64,000 nt of DNA from Dermatophagoides farinae (Eukaryota; Arthropoda; Arachnida; Sarcoptiformes; Pyroglyphidae). Made by a program: the position numbers and the translations under genes. The notes under the pieces were generated by a model. The model was not told where the DNA came from. It searched no databases and saw only the letters and a list, made by a program, of their open reading frames with translations. The stretch's first letter is position 1; each line of letters starts with the position of its first letter. The stretch lies in contig NC_134683.1 in assembly GCF_024713945.1 (NCBI RefSeq), forward strand, positions 2,667,501 to 2,731,500, given 5' to 3'. Of the stretch, positions 42,835 through 54,927 are shown piece by piece.

Positions 42835-45800
42835 TTATTGCTGAATCACTTGTTGTTGTGGCTGCGATTGCGATTGCGGTTGCGGTTGCTGTTGATGTTG
42901 TTGTTGTCCAACAATATTATCATTGTATTGAGATGTCTGTTGTTTACATACATTCGTATTATTGATTCGTGTTGTTGATATACTGGAAGTGGCCGTAGTC
43001 GAAATGTTTCTTCCTACTGGATTCGATGCAAGCTATCAATATATCAATATAATGATTAAATCCAATTGTAATTTGATATGAATTATTATTATTATTATTG
43101 TAACATACTTCACCCAGCATCTGTAATGGTGTTGTATGTGTTGTTTTGGCAATTCGTTGTTCAACCAGATAGAATATATATTCATCGAATAATAATCTTA
43201 TCAGATGAAATGATCCAAATGATTGTGCCGATCGTAATGTTAAATCACGCATTACAAGTGAACTGTAAGTGAAATGAATTTTTTTTTTTTTCATAAACAC
43301 ATGATGAATGACATGATATATTGATAATAATTACCTATAGAATTCCCATTTGAAGAAAAATTGTTTGGCTGTACTATTATTGTGATTTGAAAGGCTCATA
43401 TTCAACACATCTTCACACCAATAAGCCCAACGATCGTATGGACATTGATCGGATAAAAAGCCCTAAATTTGATTTATTGAAATTTTTTTTTCACTTATTT
43501 AATAGTAACATATAGAAAACATACCTTGAAGCTTGATTCGATTTGATGTACAATCTCTTCATTACATCCGCAAACCCAGGATGCTTGTTCCTTGTTTGTT
43601 TTGATTAAACATCATGGATGATTATCATTAATATTAAATTAATCAAAATCAAAAACAAGATTGCATCATCATCATCACAACATGATGATGATGATGATAA
43701 TGTGGGTGAATATAACATAACATACCTGAACATTTTTAAAGTCTACTTTATTTAGATCGTTAATCATTTGTAAAACTTGTTGCTGATTTTTTAACACTGC
43801 ACATGCTGCTGTCGATAAATGATTCAATGATGTATAACGTCGAAGCATATGGCTTAAAGCACTAACCGCCGATGTTTTCATACGTATAAATTCATCTAAA
43901 AATGTATATCATCATTGATTGATCGATTAATGATCATTCAAACCACAATGAAATGGAAGAGAAAGAAAAAACATTAAACGTTCAAAGTTCGATATATATA
44001 TATATTAATAATTTTTGTATGCACTAACCGGAATAACCTTGTAAGGCATTGATCATCCATTTATTAATACATTTGGCAAAATTTCTAATCTGTTGTGTTA
44101 ATATTTGTGGTATTGGTTTCAATAGATTTGGTAACAATAATGTTGATAAAATTGAATTATACATTGTATAATCAGTTTGAGCGATCCAATTGGATATATC
44201 GGTTTTAGTTATTTCACGTAATGATTGTAAACTTAATTGTTGTTCAATATCATTATCAATAGAGGTATTTGGTGGCTGCCAAAATGATAACCATATATTT
44301 TCTACCTCTTGGAAGCTTAATTCGGATAAGGCCTGAATGATTTTATCATAATGAATACGATAACTTTTGAAAAATAAATTTGATCTTTTCTGTAATTCAT
44401 CCTGTTGCTGCTGCTGTTGCTGTGGACTATCTTGTTGTGGCCAAACAGAATCCATTAATTGTCTTGAATCACCAAGATATGATTGCAATGTTTCTTTCGT
44501 TGCAGACATATTTTGTAAATCATTTATGGCATTCATATTGCTATTATTATTACCGTTGTTGTTGTTGTTGTTATTGACTTTCGGATTATTATTGTTGCTA
44601 CTGTTGCTATTATTATTATTCGATGAAGCATGATTTATTTTTGATCTTTTCATCGGTGGCATCGTATTGTTTTCCACTGCACCATTATTATTATCATTCA
44701 ATGGTGAATTGGTTTTCACTCGAATTCCATAATAATGATATTTTGAATTGCCTAAAATTTAAAAAAAAAATTAAAAAATTAAACTTCATTTCTCATCACC
44801 TATATTCATATACTCATATTACCTCTTGTTCCCAATCGTCTAGTACGAAGACCAACAAATACCGAACGTATCAATTTACCAAATGATGCTGCATTCACTG
44901 GTTCCATATTATTTGCCTGGCAATGTTGTTGATAATGTGAATAGAGCGTTGATCGCGGAAGTGAAACTCCTGTTGATAAAGAAAAATTCAATTAAGACAT
45001 CAAATGTACATGAACATATTAATTCTGTTCATTCAAAGAGAAAAAAGAAAGAAAAAAAACATCAATTACCATCAGCTGTCTCGTAGTTTTGTAGCAACCA
45101 GGTAACCTATTTATACAGATATAAATATATATAAATGATCAATTATAATGATGATTTATATTAAATTAATGATTGAATATTTTCATACTTACAGTCTGTG
45201 GTTGAACAGAGATTCGTGTTGGTTGTTGATATGATGATTTATTATAATCAACATCAATCTACAATGACAAATGAATGATTTTGTATCAATAATTTTTTTG
45301 TTCTTGATAATACTTACTGATATTGTATCACGATGAGACATAAGGCCATTATTCGGTATTGTTTGTGATGGTTGTTGTTGAGATTGTGATTGTGAATGCG
45401 GTGGTGGTGGTGGTGGTGGTGGTGGTGGCTGTTGATGATGCGTTTGATTCATTGTATGATGATCATTGACTGTAGCGACTGTTGCTGCTGCTGCTGCTGC
45501 TGTTGATGCCGCAACTGTTGGATCCATCACAACATAACCATCGGGTAAAGCGGTTGCATAATATGCACCATGTGTATATGAATCAGTAACATAATATGTA
45601 GCCCTATTTTTATTATTAAAAAAAAAATTTCAATTTGTTATATAAATTCATTCGTTTTTTTAAAAAAAAAAGATTCTTACATTTGTCCAGCTGAATTTGT
45701 ATCATTTGGATAATTATAATCTTCATATGATGTATGCTGTTCAGCAGCGGTAGCAACAACAGCTGCATTATTATCTGTGCCATCAGATTCTAATTGATTT

Positions 45801-46979
45801 GTTTGTGATTGTGATGGTTGTTGTTGTTGTTGTTGAGGTGTTGGTGGTTGTTGTGGTGTAACATTGTTATGTTGATCAGGTTGTTGTTGTTGTTGTTGTT
45901 GCTGATCGGATGATGAAACCGTTATATATTGTGATTGTTGTTGATTGACACCAACACCAACAGTTGATACTAATGTCACAACCGGTTGTGCTGAGATCAT
46001 TTCTATTGTCAAGAGAAAAAAAAATCAAACAATTATTATGGCATAATTAGTTATAATTAAAAAAAAAAGAAAAATTCCTAATTTGAATATGCTTGTCATG
46101 AATGAATGATAACAATAACAAATAATCGCAAAAATAACAACCTGTAGAATGTGGGTGTTGTTGCTGGGTCAACGATGTTGATGATGATAACGTGGATAAT
46201 GATGTTGGCGTTGAAGATATTGATGATGATGATGATGGTATCGATGACAACGTGGCAGCTATTCCTACAGATGATGCTGATGAAGATGATGATGATGATG
46301 ATGGAGCAACAACCGTTATAACGGCTTGTGCCGCTGTTGTGGTCACCAATGATGTAGATTGTTGTTGTTGATGATGATGATGATTTAAATGATGTTGTGG
46401 TTGTTGTTGATACAATTGTAATTGACTAGATGATGATGATGATGATGATGATGAATAATGAATTTGTTCAGGAATAACACTTGCACTAGTCGATAATAAT
46501 AATGGTGATGGTGTTGATGCTACAATTGTAATTGATGATAGATTCTTTAAATTATTTGATAATCTAGGTTGTTGCTGTGATTGTATTGAATGTAGTATTT
46601 GAGGTTGTTGTTGCGATGTATGTGGCGGCAAATTATTTTTATTTTGATTTGTTGTTCTATCCGTATTTTGATTTGAATGTTGATCCATCATCAACAACAA
46701 CAACAACAACCACAACGATGACGATGTTGGCGGCTGGTTTTGGTTTTGATTTTCGTGGTTATAGTTTCTATAAAATTGTCGTTGTTTCAATGTTGATGTT
46801 TGACGATCTTGATAAAGCTGATGATGATGATGATGATATGGATTGATCGTGGCATTTACAATAATTTTGATCAATGTATAATCATCATCATCATTTATTA
46901 TTATTATTGTGGTTGTTGTTGTCGTTATGGTTGATCTTTGTTTTGGCTGGATGATGATTCCTGAGTTTGATTGTTGCAT
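42835..46979 (-). CDS. Rfx: RFX1/2/3-type winged-helix transcription factor (twelve coding exons)
   Basis: Exons in transcript order: 46979-46142, 46002-45681, 45603-45318, 45258-45193, 45106-45070, 44969-44823, 44751-44029, 43895-43726, 43590-43525, 43462-43335, 43262-43109, 43032-42835. They total 3,135 nt, 1,044 residues, every phase consistent. The N-terminal half is Gln/Ser/His/Pro-rich activation-type sequence, with [16 protein letters not shown] resembling the RFX1-3 N-region. The RFX DNA-binding domain spans exons 5-7 (about residues 505-580): [61 protein letters not shown]. The extended dimerisation region follows ([60 protein letters not shown]). RFX1-3 factors bind X-box promoters and drive ciliary genes; in arthropods this means sensory neurons. 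The first exon begins just after an acceptor (TCCATAG), so a 5' UTR exon lies upstream. The exon 1 donor (GTTGTT) is weak. An alternative start is Met at 46691. Confidence 0.95.
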
Positions 46980-49410
46980 TCTATGGATAATGACAAAAAA
47001 AAAATCCAGAGTCAATATCATTATCAATAAACGATGGAGATGGAAACATAAAAAAAATGCTAAAATCAAATAGGAAAAAAAACTAACAAATAAATGTCAA
47101 AATATGAATGGATTATAAATATCAAACAAAACAAAACAAAACAAAAAAAACATTTGGTTCAATTTTAGCAACGTATATGTATGGTCAGGAAAATGGAGTT
47201 AATTTGTTTGGTTTTTTTTCTTTGTTTTGTACTTTTTGTATCACCATCATTGCTCAAATTGATGTCGTTGTTATGTCAATAATATATAGGAGAAACCACC
47301 AATTGATAATGTTTTTCATTGTCGTCGATAAATGAATCTAGAAAGAAGTGGAAATATCGAACCACACGACATATGGATTGGATTTTTGAAATGTATCTGG
47401 AATCTACTTTTATTCATTTCATTAGACAAAATTAAATCAATCAACTTGTTGACAATATACATCATTTATATAATGATTTTGAATCAATTTAGAATCACAC
47501 ATACACACACACATAACGACATAATATTTTCTACAAAATGTGATGGGTGAGAGGTGAAAAAACCAGAAAGTTTACCTAATTGTATATTGTTGATTGTAAT
47601 ATTTATTCATTATTCTACTTTGCACACACACACACACACTCACATTCACATTGATTGATAAGTTTGATCAGACCATATATCATTGAATCAAGCAATAACA
47701 ATCACCATACAAAAGCCATACAATCTAAGACAAACATGGCATATGATTAGCAAACAAATAGACAAACAACAACAACAAAAAAAAAACAGAAAAAAAATCC
47801 AATAGTAAACCCATGCTGTTGAATGGAAAAGAACACTAAAACTAAAACTAAAACCAAACTGAACTCAAATATGAATTGAAAACATAACATTTAGCCACAT
47901 AGAAAGATAAGAAAACCAAATAAATTGGTTGATAATAATCAATAAATAAGACAAAAAAAATATTTTATTATCATTGAATCGGGTTAGGTCAACTAATCGA
48001 CATTACCACCAACACCACCACCACCACCATTGCAATGTGGAGACAAAAATTTCCGCTAAGAAACCACCGATTTTATTTTCAATCCAATAATCAAAAATGA
48101 CTGAATAATGGAATGGAATAACCACTACCGTTATTCCAAAAAAAAATCCAATCGATTGTATTTATTTGAATTTTTCATCTTGTTTGAAAAATTGTGAAAT
48201 TTATTAATTGCTTTTCTGCGAACCTGTTGTTGTTGTTGTTGTTGCTGTTGTTGGATTCGAATCCATTCGTGTTTTTTGTGTGTGTGTGTGTGTGTCGAAT
48301 CGAACCAGCATGATTCGAAATCATTCCATCATTTCATGACGACCATAATTTTTGTAGTACGTCTACCGAATCAATTATCACCGGTGACACATGATGCATA
48401 CACTTATTAACAGTAACCTAATCATTTAATTTGGTCGTCGAATAAAATGTTGAAATTCGAAACAACAACAAAAAAAATTGAATGCCATTGGCCAGATGTA
48501 TAAAATGAATGGATAATTAGCTATCGAACTTTATCATCATTTATATCAGTCGAAAAATACAAAACAAAAAAAAAAATTCTGTGATACTTATGTCGATGCA
48601 GATGCTGAATTGCAAATTCATTCATTCAAAACATCTGCTTATGGCTGTTGAGTTCCTGAAAACAAAAATTCAACAGTTTTTTTTTCACGAATTGATAAAA
48701 AAAACTGTTTTGGTGACATTCACACACACACACACGGCCCATCTAGTCAAAACAATCGTCTCCTGTAAACAATTATTATTTCTGATGATGATGACCTAAT
48801 GGTGGAACACACACACACACATAAGTGCGCGCGTGCCAAAATCATTGAGGCGATAAAAAAAACTCCTACTTTGAACCCGGTGGTCAAAACTTTCAAGCAC
48901 ACGTTTGTACATATGTACTATTGAGAAAGAAAGAAATGTCATTGTCATCAACTATCGTATGATAATCGCGTGTTGATCGGTCATTTTCGACATGAATGAC
49001 TTAATTTTTTTTATCATTGAAATCATCATATAAAAAATAAAAAAAAGCGCGAAACGGTTGCATATCCGTAAAAAATACCAAACACGCATTCACAATCAAT
49101 ATGAAAATGAACTTACCCACGAAACAAAAGCCAAAATAAATCAGCATTTGAAGTCAAAAATCAGATTGTATTTATCGGAACAAAAATGATTCGGATTTAA
49201 ATTCCGTTACAATGAATTCCATTAGAATCTTACATCACTTAAACACACACAAACACACGTGAAGATGAATTCAGCTGATGGAATTTTTTTTTCTTGCCGG
49301 TTCCTCGTGGTCGTTGATGTTTTGATTTTGTTATTGTTGTTGTTTTGTTGTTGTTGTTGTTGTTGTTGTTGTTGACGTTGTCAATAGTGAGAATCTTTCA
49401 TTCTTAAAAA

Positions 49411-49438
49411 GTCAGTCAGTCAGTCAGTCAGTCAGTCA
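49411..49438. repeat. (GTCA)7 tetranucleotide array
   Basis: Seven perfect GTCA units. On the + strand the array repeats TCAGT, the arthropod initiator core, but no + strand gene starts here. Confidence 0.9.
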
Positions 49439-50851
49439 CTTGGTCGAACGGTCGGTGTGTTGTTGGTAGTGAAAAATATAGAGTATATAATTGTAGGCGG
49501 TTCCAGATACAGGTTTTTTTACGGTATATTGTTAGGCTAGTTGATATTTTATTTCTGGTTGTCCAGGGATTGATTTTGGTTTATATTTTAGTTCTCATAT
49601 TGGTTGGCCGTTGTCTTAGAGAATCAGCCGACGACAAAAAATGAGATGTATCGAGATGTTCATTATTATTGTTGTTGTCGTTTGATTTAGTTTGGTAGTC
49701 TTGGTCCCGGTTACCTTGGATCATAACCATTCCTGAAAATCCTGTTTTATAAATGTTGCAAACATACACACACACACACCGACCAGTTTCCATGTTATGT
49801 GTATCAAACATACAAGGTATATAACAATGTCAACTTTGTCAACACGATAGTGTGAATGGAAATGAGAGCGATTCAATGATTAAAAAAAAAAAAAAAATAC
49901 CTAACCTTACCGATAAAATATTGCCAACAATCTGATGTGGATTTGTTAGTGATGATGATAATGGTAGCGGTGATAATATGGTTGTAGTATTACTGATAAA
50001 TGAAAAAAAAGAACGATGATGGTGGTGTTGGCAGTGTTGTGGTGGTTATACTAGTTGTTTTTTTCCACGATATGCAAGCCAGAATATCGTTGTATTTTTT
50101 TTTTTTTTTTTTTTATTAACTAAAATGAAAATGAAAATTATAGAAACACATGCATAACGCATTTTTTTGTTTTGTTTGTTAGGTTGTTACGCTTATACCA
50201 ATGTCAACGTTTGTCTTGATATATACATACTAGAGTCACAATTTTTGGGACCTCCTGATTTTTTTTTACGTTTTTTTTATTTTATTTTCATTTCTTCATG
50301 ATAATGCTTATACAACATTGCCAATTCCGTATACCGAAAGCCCAGTTAAATTGTATTGATGATGAGAGAAATAAAAACAGAAAAATAAACTGAGGATCCA
50401 ACATATAACACCAAATAACAACAACAAAAGAAACGTTACCACGAACAAACGTTACCACCAGTTTTCTGGTTATATCCATTTTTTTTATATCCCGCCCTTT
50501 TTTAGCTCATTCTATGGTTCGTTTACTACTGGTAGTTTCAATTACTTTTTAAACATCGACATCATTGGCAATGTTTTTCTTTTTGTTTCTATTACAACAA
50601 TTCAATTTATACTTTTGGATCCCGAGTAAGAAAAAAAAATCCAAATTCAACAAGAGTTTCAATAAAACAATATCAACATCAATGATGATGGTATTGAATA
50701 TCGATCAGATTTGGTCGGAACTGATTTTTTTTGTCCCAAAAAATTATTTGATATCATAAAGAAGAAAATCATCAACTATAATATTATGCCACGTACACAC
50801 ACACACAAACACACCCGTAGAATGTTTGTTGATCATCATTGATATATTGTT

Positions 50852-50867
50852 GATAACCATGGTAACC
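50852..50867. promoter_or_regulatory. X-box-like imperfect palindrome
   Basis: GATAACCATGGTAACC contains a full RFX half-site (GGTAAC) and one mismatch in the opposite half relative to RYYNYY-N(1-3)-RRNRAC. It lies about 3.9 kb upstream of the RFX start codon. Function is inferred only. Confidence 0.3.
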
Positions 50868-51849
50868 AAAATGAAAAAATGTTGTGTATATTTTTGATCA
50901 TAATCATCCACGATCATCATTGCAATGATGTATAATAACATTTTTAACCAGATATTCAATGGCTTAATAAAAAAAAAAATTTACCACTCATAAACTTTTA
51001 GATTTCAAATTAATATTTTTGTTTTTTTTGTTTTTCGAGGTAAAGCTTACTTTTCTAGGGATCTAGTCACCTTGGTGATTGATTGTTGATTGTTGTTGTT
51101 ATCAAAAAAAGAGAAATGTTAAATATCAACAAATTAATCTATGTAGTAGTATACGATCATTATAAGTAAGTTTTTAGATCTACGGTAACTATGGTAGCTA
51201 TCTATGGTTTTTTTTTTTTTTTTTTTTTTTGGTTTTCGGCAACTTTATTTGTATCACACTACTGCTATGGATACCGAGCAAAAAAAAAATGAAAGACAAA
51301 CAACATTTATGGCGACGATGATGATGGTAAATAACAACAATAACGATAACAATGACAACGAGAATAATAATAATAATAATGTTCCAAAATGGACCAAATC
51401 GATTTCTTTCTTTTTTTTTCTTTCAAATAAATGAGAGAAATGTCCCCTACCACTTTTTCATTCATCCATTGAAATGAAAAAAAAGAAAAAGAAAAGTTGA
51501 TGAAAGTTGTTTGCATTTTGTCAATTCATAGTTGGTAGCCATGGTGATTTGTCGCCATTCTTTACAATACATACACACACACACACACACACGTACTCTA
51601 TATCCGTATGTCGATGTCTCATTCGTTGATTTTTTTTCCCACTATTCCATAGAAATGAATCAAAAAATTCCATGCCATTAAAAAAAAGACCATCATTGTG
51701 AATAGATATGATTTTGATTAGGATTCATGAATCAAGAATCGATTGATTGAATAAAATCGATTAAAAATGAAATTGAAAAATATTGAAAAAACATAAAATC
51801 ATTGATGATGATCAAGCAACAGATCATTAGAAAAATCAATCAAAAACAA

Positions 51850-51872
51850 TATCGATATTAATCAATCGATAT
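51850..51872. promoter_or_regulatory. TATCGATA (DRE-like) palindrome with a second ATCGATAT copy
   Basis: TATCGATA at 51850-51857 is the core DRE/BEAF motif known from insect housekeeping promoters. ATCGATAT follows at 51865-51872. It is not adjacent to a visible gene start, and a chance origin in AT-rich DNA is quite possible. Confidence 0.2.
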
Positions 51873-52390
51873 TGATCAAACATCATTTACAAATGGTGAT
51901 CATATATATATATATATATATAGGTGATGATCGTGTCTATTCATGTTGTATGCAAATTATGAATACGTGTTGTTTGTATCAAATAAAAAAAAATCGTTAG
52001 TAATCGGGGCAACACACTAAATCATAAATGGATGAAATAAAAATGTTTATCAAACAAACAAGCAAAAAAAATTGTTTAAACACGGATACAGATGACGTTT
52101 CCTAAGAGACGGCAATTTACCATTTGATGTAAACATTTTTTTTATAAAATACATGGATCCATATCATTGACATATAATCAATTTATTGTTTTTATTTTAA
52201 AAGAATAAATTAAAAAATTTTTCCAACAAAAAAAAATTATCATCGATCGTCAAAAAAATTATTAAAAAAATTTAAATATATATTGATGAAATAAAATCAT
52301 GGAACCTATGGCTCCATCTATCATTGAACACAGTGATTGTATTCATAATGATGATGAGATCGATTATTATCCAAATCTTATATATAATCA

Positions 52391-53026
52391 TCATATTTTG
52401 GATAATGAAAATTTTGATTCCTGTTCCTGTAATCGTTTCATTTTTCCGGACATTTTAATACCCAAACGTGCAGCTTTATGACAGGTTATATTATCATTTT
52501 TGGCGTATATCACATTAAAATCTAATGATGATTGTTTAGAATATTTACATTTTTTCTTTTCATCAATCATTATCATTTCATGTTTTTGCATTTCCATCTC
52601 TTTATCGTCGATTTCTTTACATTGTTTCTTTTTTCTTTTTTTCTTGTTACATTTTTCATCTTTGATTTGTTCATTATTATCATCATGAATTTTGTTCAAT
52701 ATCGTTCCACCGCTTACGAAATGTTGATTATAAATTTCATTTTTTTCTTCAAGATTTTCATCACCATTTAAGCCGGATTTTGTTTTAACAATCACTCCAA
52801 CTGATGTGATTTTATATTCAGGTTTTAAACCTTTACTAGCCACATTATAAGCTTCTGCCCACCATTGGTTTTTGATCTGTAGCGAATCGGCTATGCTGAA
52901 TCCGAGGCCACGAGTATCCATTTGAATATTTGGAACAATAGGTTTGACGATACCATTCTCTTCAGCACCTAATCCTTTACCTTCGCTCCAGCCCATATTC
53001 TTCATTTGTCGTTTGGCAAAATCCAT
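52391..53026 (-). CDS. GPATCH4: G-patch domain protein 4 (GPATCH4), DHX15-type helicase cofactor
   Basis: Single exon, 211 residues. The G-patch occupies the N-terminus (residues 1-45: [20 protein letters not shown], then NGI), with the conserved glycines present. The follow-on QWWAEAYN block matches human GPATCH4 HWWNELFN. The C-terminal [20 protein letters not shown] closely matches human [20 protein letters not shown], which makes the GPATCH4 assignment specific rather than just any G-patch protein. A lysine-rich middle (KKKRKKKQ) is a likely nucleolar localisation signal. The family activates the DEAH helicase DHX15 in nucleoli and Cajal bodies and affects rRNA/snRNA modification. The protein is about half the human length because the long repetitive KKKKR tail is missing. 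It shares a short divergent promoter with METTL14. Confidence 0.9.
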   Translation of the reverse strand: [211 protein letters not shown]

Positions 53027-53317
53027 TTTGATCGTAAAGAATTTTCACACAAAATGAAATGAACACAATGTATCCAATGGAAAAATGCACGTGTCAAAAT
53101 CGATTTCTACAATTCTGAACTAGAGCTGTCGAAATATCCTAGTGGATTGCTGTCAGGTTCTTTGTTTACAACGGCTAGGATGTTTTCTATTTCTTGTTAA
53201 TTAATTGAAGTTTTTATTTTATTTTCATTATTTTTTTCGGTTTTATTTTTTACCTTCTCGTTTAAAAAGCAAAAAAATGTCACCCAATATTCGAAAAACA
53301 ACAAATATTTGACAATA
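53027..53317. promoter_or_regulatory. Bidirectional promoter of GPATCH4 and METTL14
   Basis: Only 291 bp separate the two divergent start codons. A CCAAT box lies at 53074-53078 and a palindromic E-box CACGTG at 53088-53093, about 62 bp before the GPATCH4 start codon. T-rich tracts lie on the METTL14 side. An upstream ATG at 53277 opens a frame of only 11 codons before the METTL14 start. The sharing of one promoter is inferred from spacing. Confidence 0.6.
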
Positions 53318-54714
53318 ATGGCATCACCTTTATTAAATCAAATCAAGGAGAAATCCAAACGTCGACGAAAACTTTTAGCCCAACAGGTTGTGACAACATA
53401 TATAACTTAAAACTTAATATTTTTAAAATTTGGAACTCGTTCTCATTCCTCTGACATTTTCATAGTTTGGCCTCAAGAATGTCGATAATTTACCTAAAGT
53501 TCTTGGCTTCGATGATGAACGTAAAGCATTCCAATTGAGCAGAAAATGTTCATCAGTTCGAAAAGATCTTGGTGATTCGAAAACTCGAGTCCATCATAAA
53601 TCTAGCAATAATGATTTATGTCCAGATTTACTTGGCGATGTAGCTGATGAAGAAATCACCTATACAGATTCTAGCACCTTTCTAAAGGTAATATTCAAAG
53701 AAAAAAAATCATATTTAGTTTTAACTTTTTTGGCTATTCTTTTTTTTTGTATAGGGAACTCAATCTGCCAATCCTCACAATGATTATTGTCAACATTTTG
53801 TTGACACTGGTCAGCGGCCACAAAATTTTATTCGTGATGTAGGACTCAATGATCGATTCGAAGAATATCCTAAACTTAAAGAATTGATTCGTTTAAAAGA
53901 TGAACTTATTCAAAAAACGGCCACTCCACCCATGTATTTAAAATGTGATCTACGAAAGTTTGATCTCATTGAATTGCAAGCAAAATTCGATGTTATACTT
54001 ATTGATCCACCATTAGAAGAATACAAAAGAACAAATGGTGTTACTAATGTTGATTTTTGGTCATGGGATGATGTTAGTAAACTTAAAATTGAAGATATTG
54101 CAGCACCACGATCATTTATATTTTTATGGTGCGGTTCATCTGATGGCCTAGATCTTGGACGTGTTTGTCTTCGTAAATGGGGTTTTCGTCGTTGTGAAGA
54201 TATTTGTTGGATCAAAACAAATATCGACCAGAAAAAGAAACATGCAAAAAATCTTGAACCAAAAGCTATATTTCAACGTACCAAAGAACATTGTCTTATG
54301 GGTATTAAAGGAACTGTAAGACGAAGTACAGATGGTGATTTTATCCATGCTAATGTTGATATCGATCTCATCATTACCGAAGAATTTGAATATGGAAGTT
54401 TGAAAAAACCGGATGAAATTTATCATATTATTGAACATTTTTGTTTAGGTAGACGTCGTTTAAATTTATTTGGACGTGATGATATTATTCGTCCTGGATG
54501 GCTTTCAATAGGTCCAGCATTAACCAATAGTAATTTCAATGCTGAAACTTATCATAGTTATTTCGATGGTTCAAACGGAAATCTAACCGGATGTACAGAA
54601 CGGATTGAAATATTGCGGCCAAAATCACCACCACCAAAAGTGAATAAAAATTCCAATTCATCCATACGATCAAATTCACATTATTCGGTACCTAGAAAAA
54701 TTCAACGCCAATAG
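53318..54714 (+). CDS. METTL14: METTL14, RNA-binding subunit of the m6A methyltransferase
   Basis: Three exons, 53318-53386, 53466-53687 and 53755-54714, all joined in phase 0; 416 residues. The N-terminal KLLAQQ motif, [36 protein letters not shown] and the MT-A70 core match METTL14 throughout: [85 protein letters not shown]14 is catalytically inactive; it stabilises METTL3 and grips the RNA substrate in the nucleus. Two oddities appear. The usual EPPL is DPPL here (Asp at about residue 181). The C-terminal RGG/RG tail is absent: after RPKSPPPK only about 25 Ser/Asn-rich residues follow. The start codon gives an N-terminus similar in length to human; the ATG at 53277 is out of use because it stops quickly. 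Identification is very secure. Confidence 0.96.
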
Positions 54715-54852
54715 ATGGCAGCTATTATGACGACATGTGTAAAAATTTAATTTATTATTATTATTAACCAACAAATTGATTTTTGATTATTATTTTGATG
54801 ACAACAAATCGATCTGAATTCATTGTTTGACATTTTATTAAATCTTTGGTAC

Positions 54853-54858
54853 AATAAA
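54853..54858 (+). terminator. AATAAA polyadenylation signal for METTL14
   Basis: AATAAA about 140 bp after the stop codon and about 70 bp before the next gene's start codon. It fits the compact spacing of this cluster. Confidence 0.55.
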
Positions 54859-54927
54859 TGAATAGCGTTTCATATTTCACAAAAATTTATATCATTTCAT
54901 CGTTTTTTTGTTGTTGTTGTTGTTTTA

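Larger units (their letters stand above)
46980..52390. other. Upstream region of RFX and 3' flank of GPATCH4, no gene seen
   Basis: No supported coding sequence. It contains (TTG)n, (CA)n and poly-A/T tracts, a (GTCA)7 array and several X-box-like palindromes between 50.85 and 51.55 kb. An acceptor immediately before the RFX start codon shows that at least one non-coding RFX exon must lie here, but I cannot place it. The few open frames of 60-80 codons look like chance. Confidence 0.65.

Noticed and set aside
47108-48799. Short + strand frames upstream of RFX
   Set aside because: Chance-length, no family motif, and the region must contain RFX 5' non-coding sequence.
49411-49438. Repeated TCAGT as an initiator cluster
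   Set aside because: It is created by the GTCA repeat, and the only nearby gene (RFX) is on the opposite strand.
52299-52481. 60-codon frame on the + strand at the 3' end of GPATCH4
   Set aside because: More than half is antisense to GPATCH4 coding sequence and the rest is its 3' flank; no independent support.
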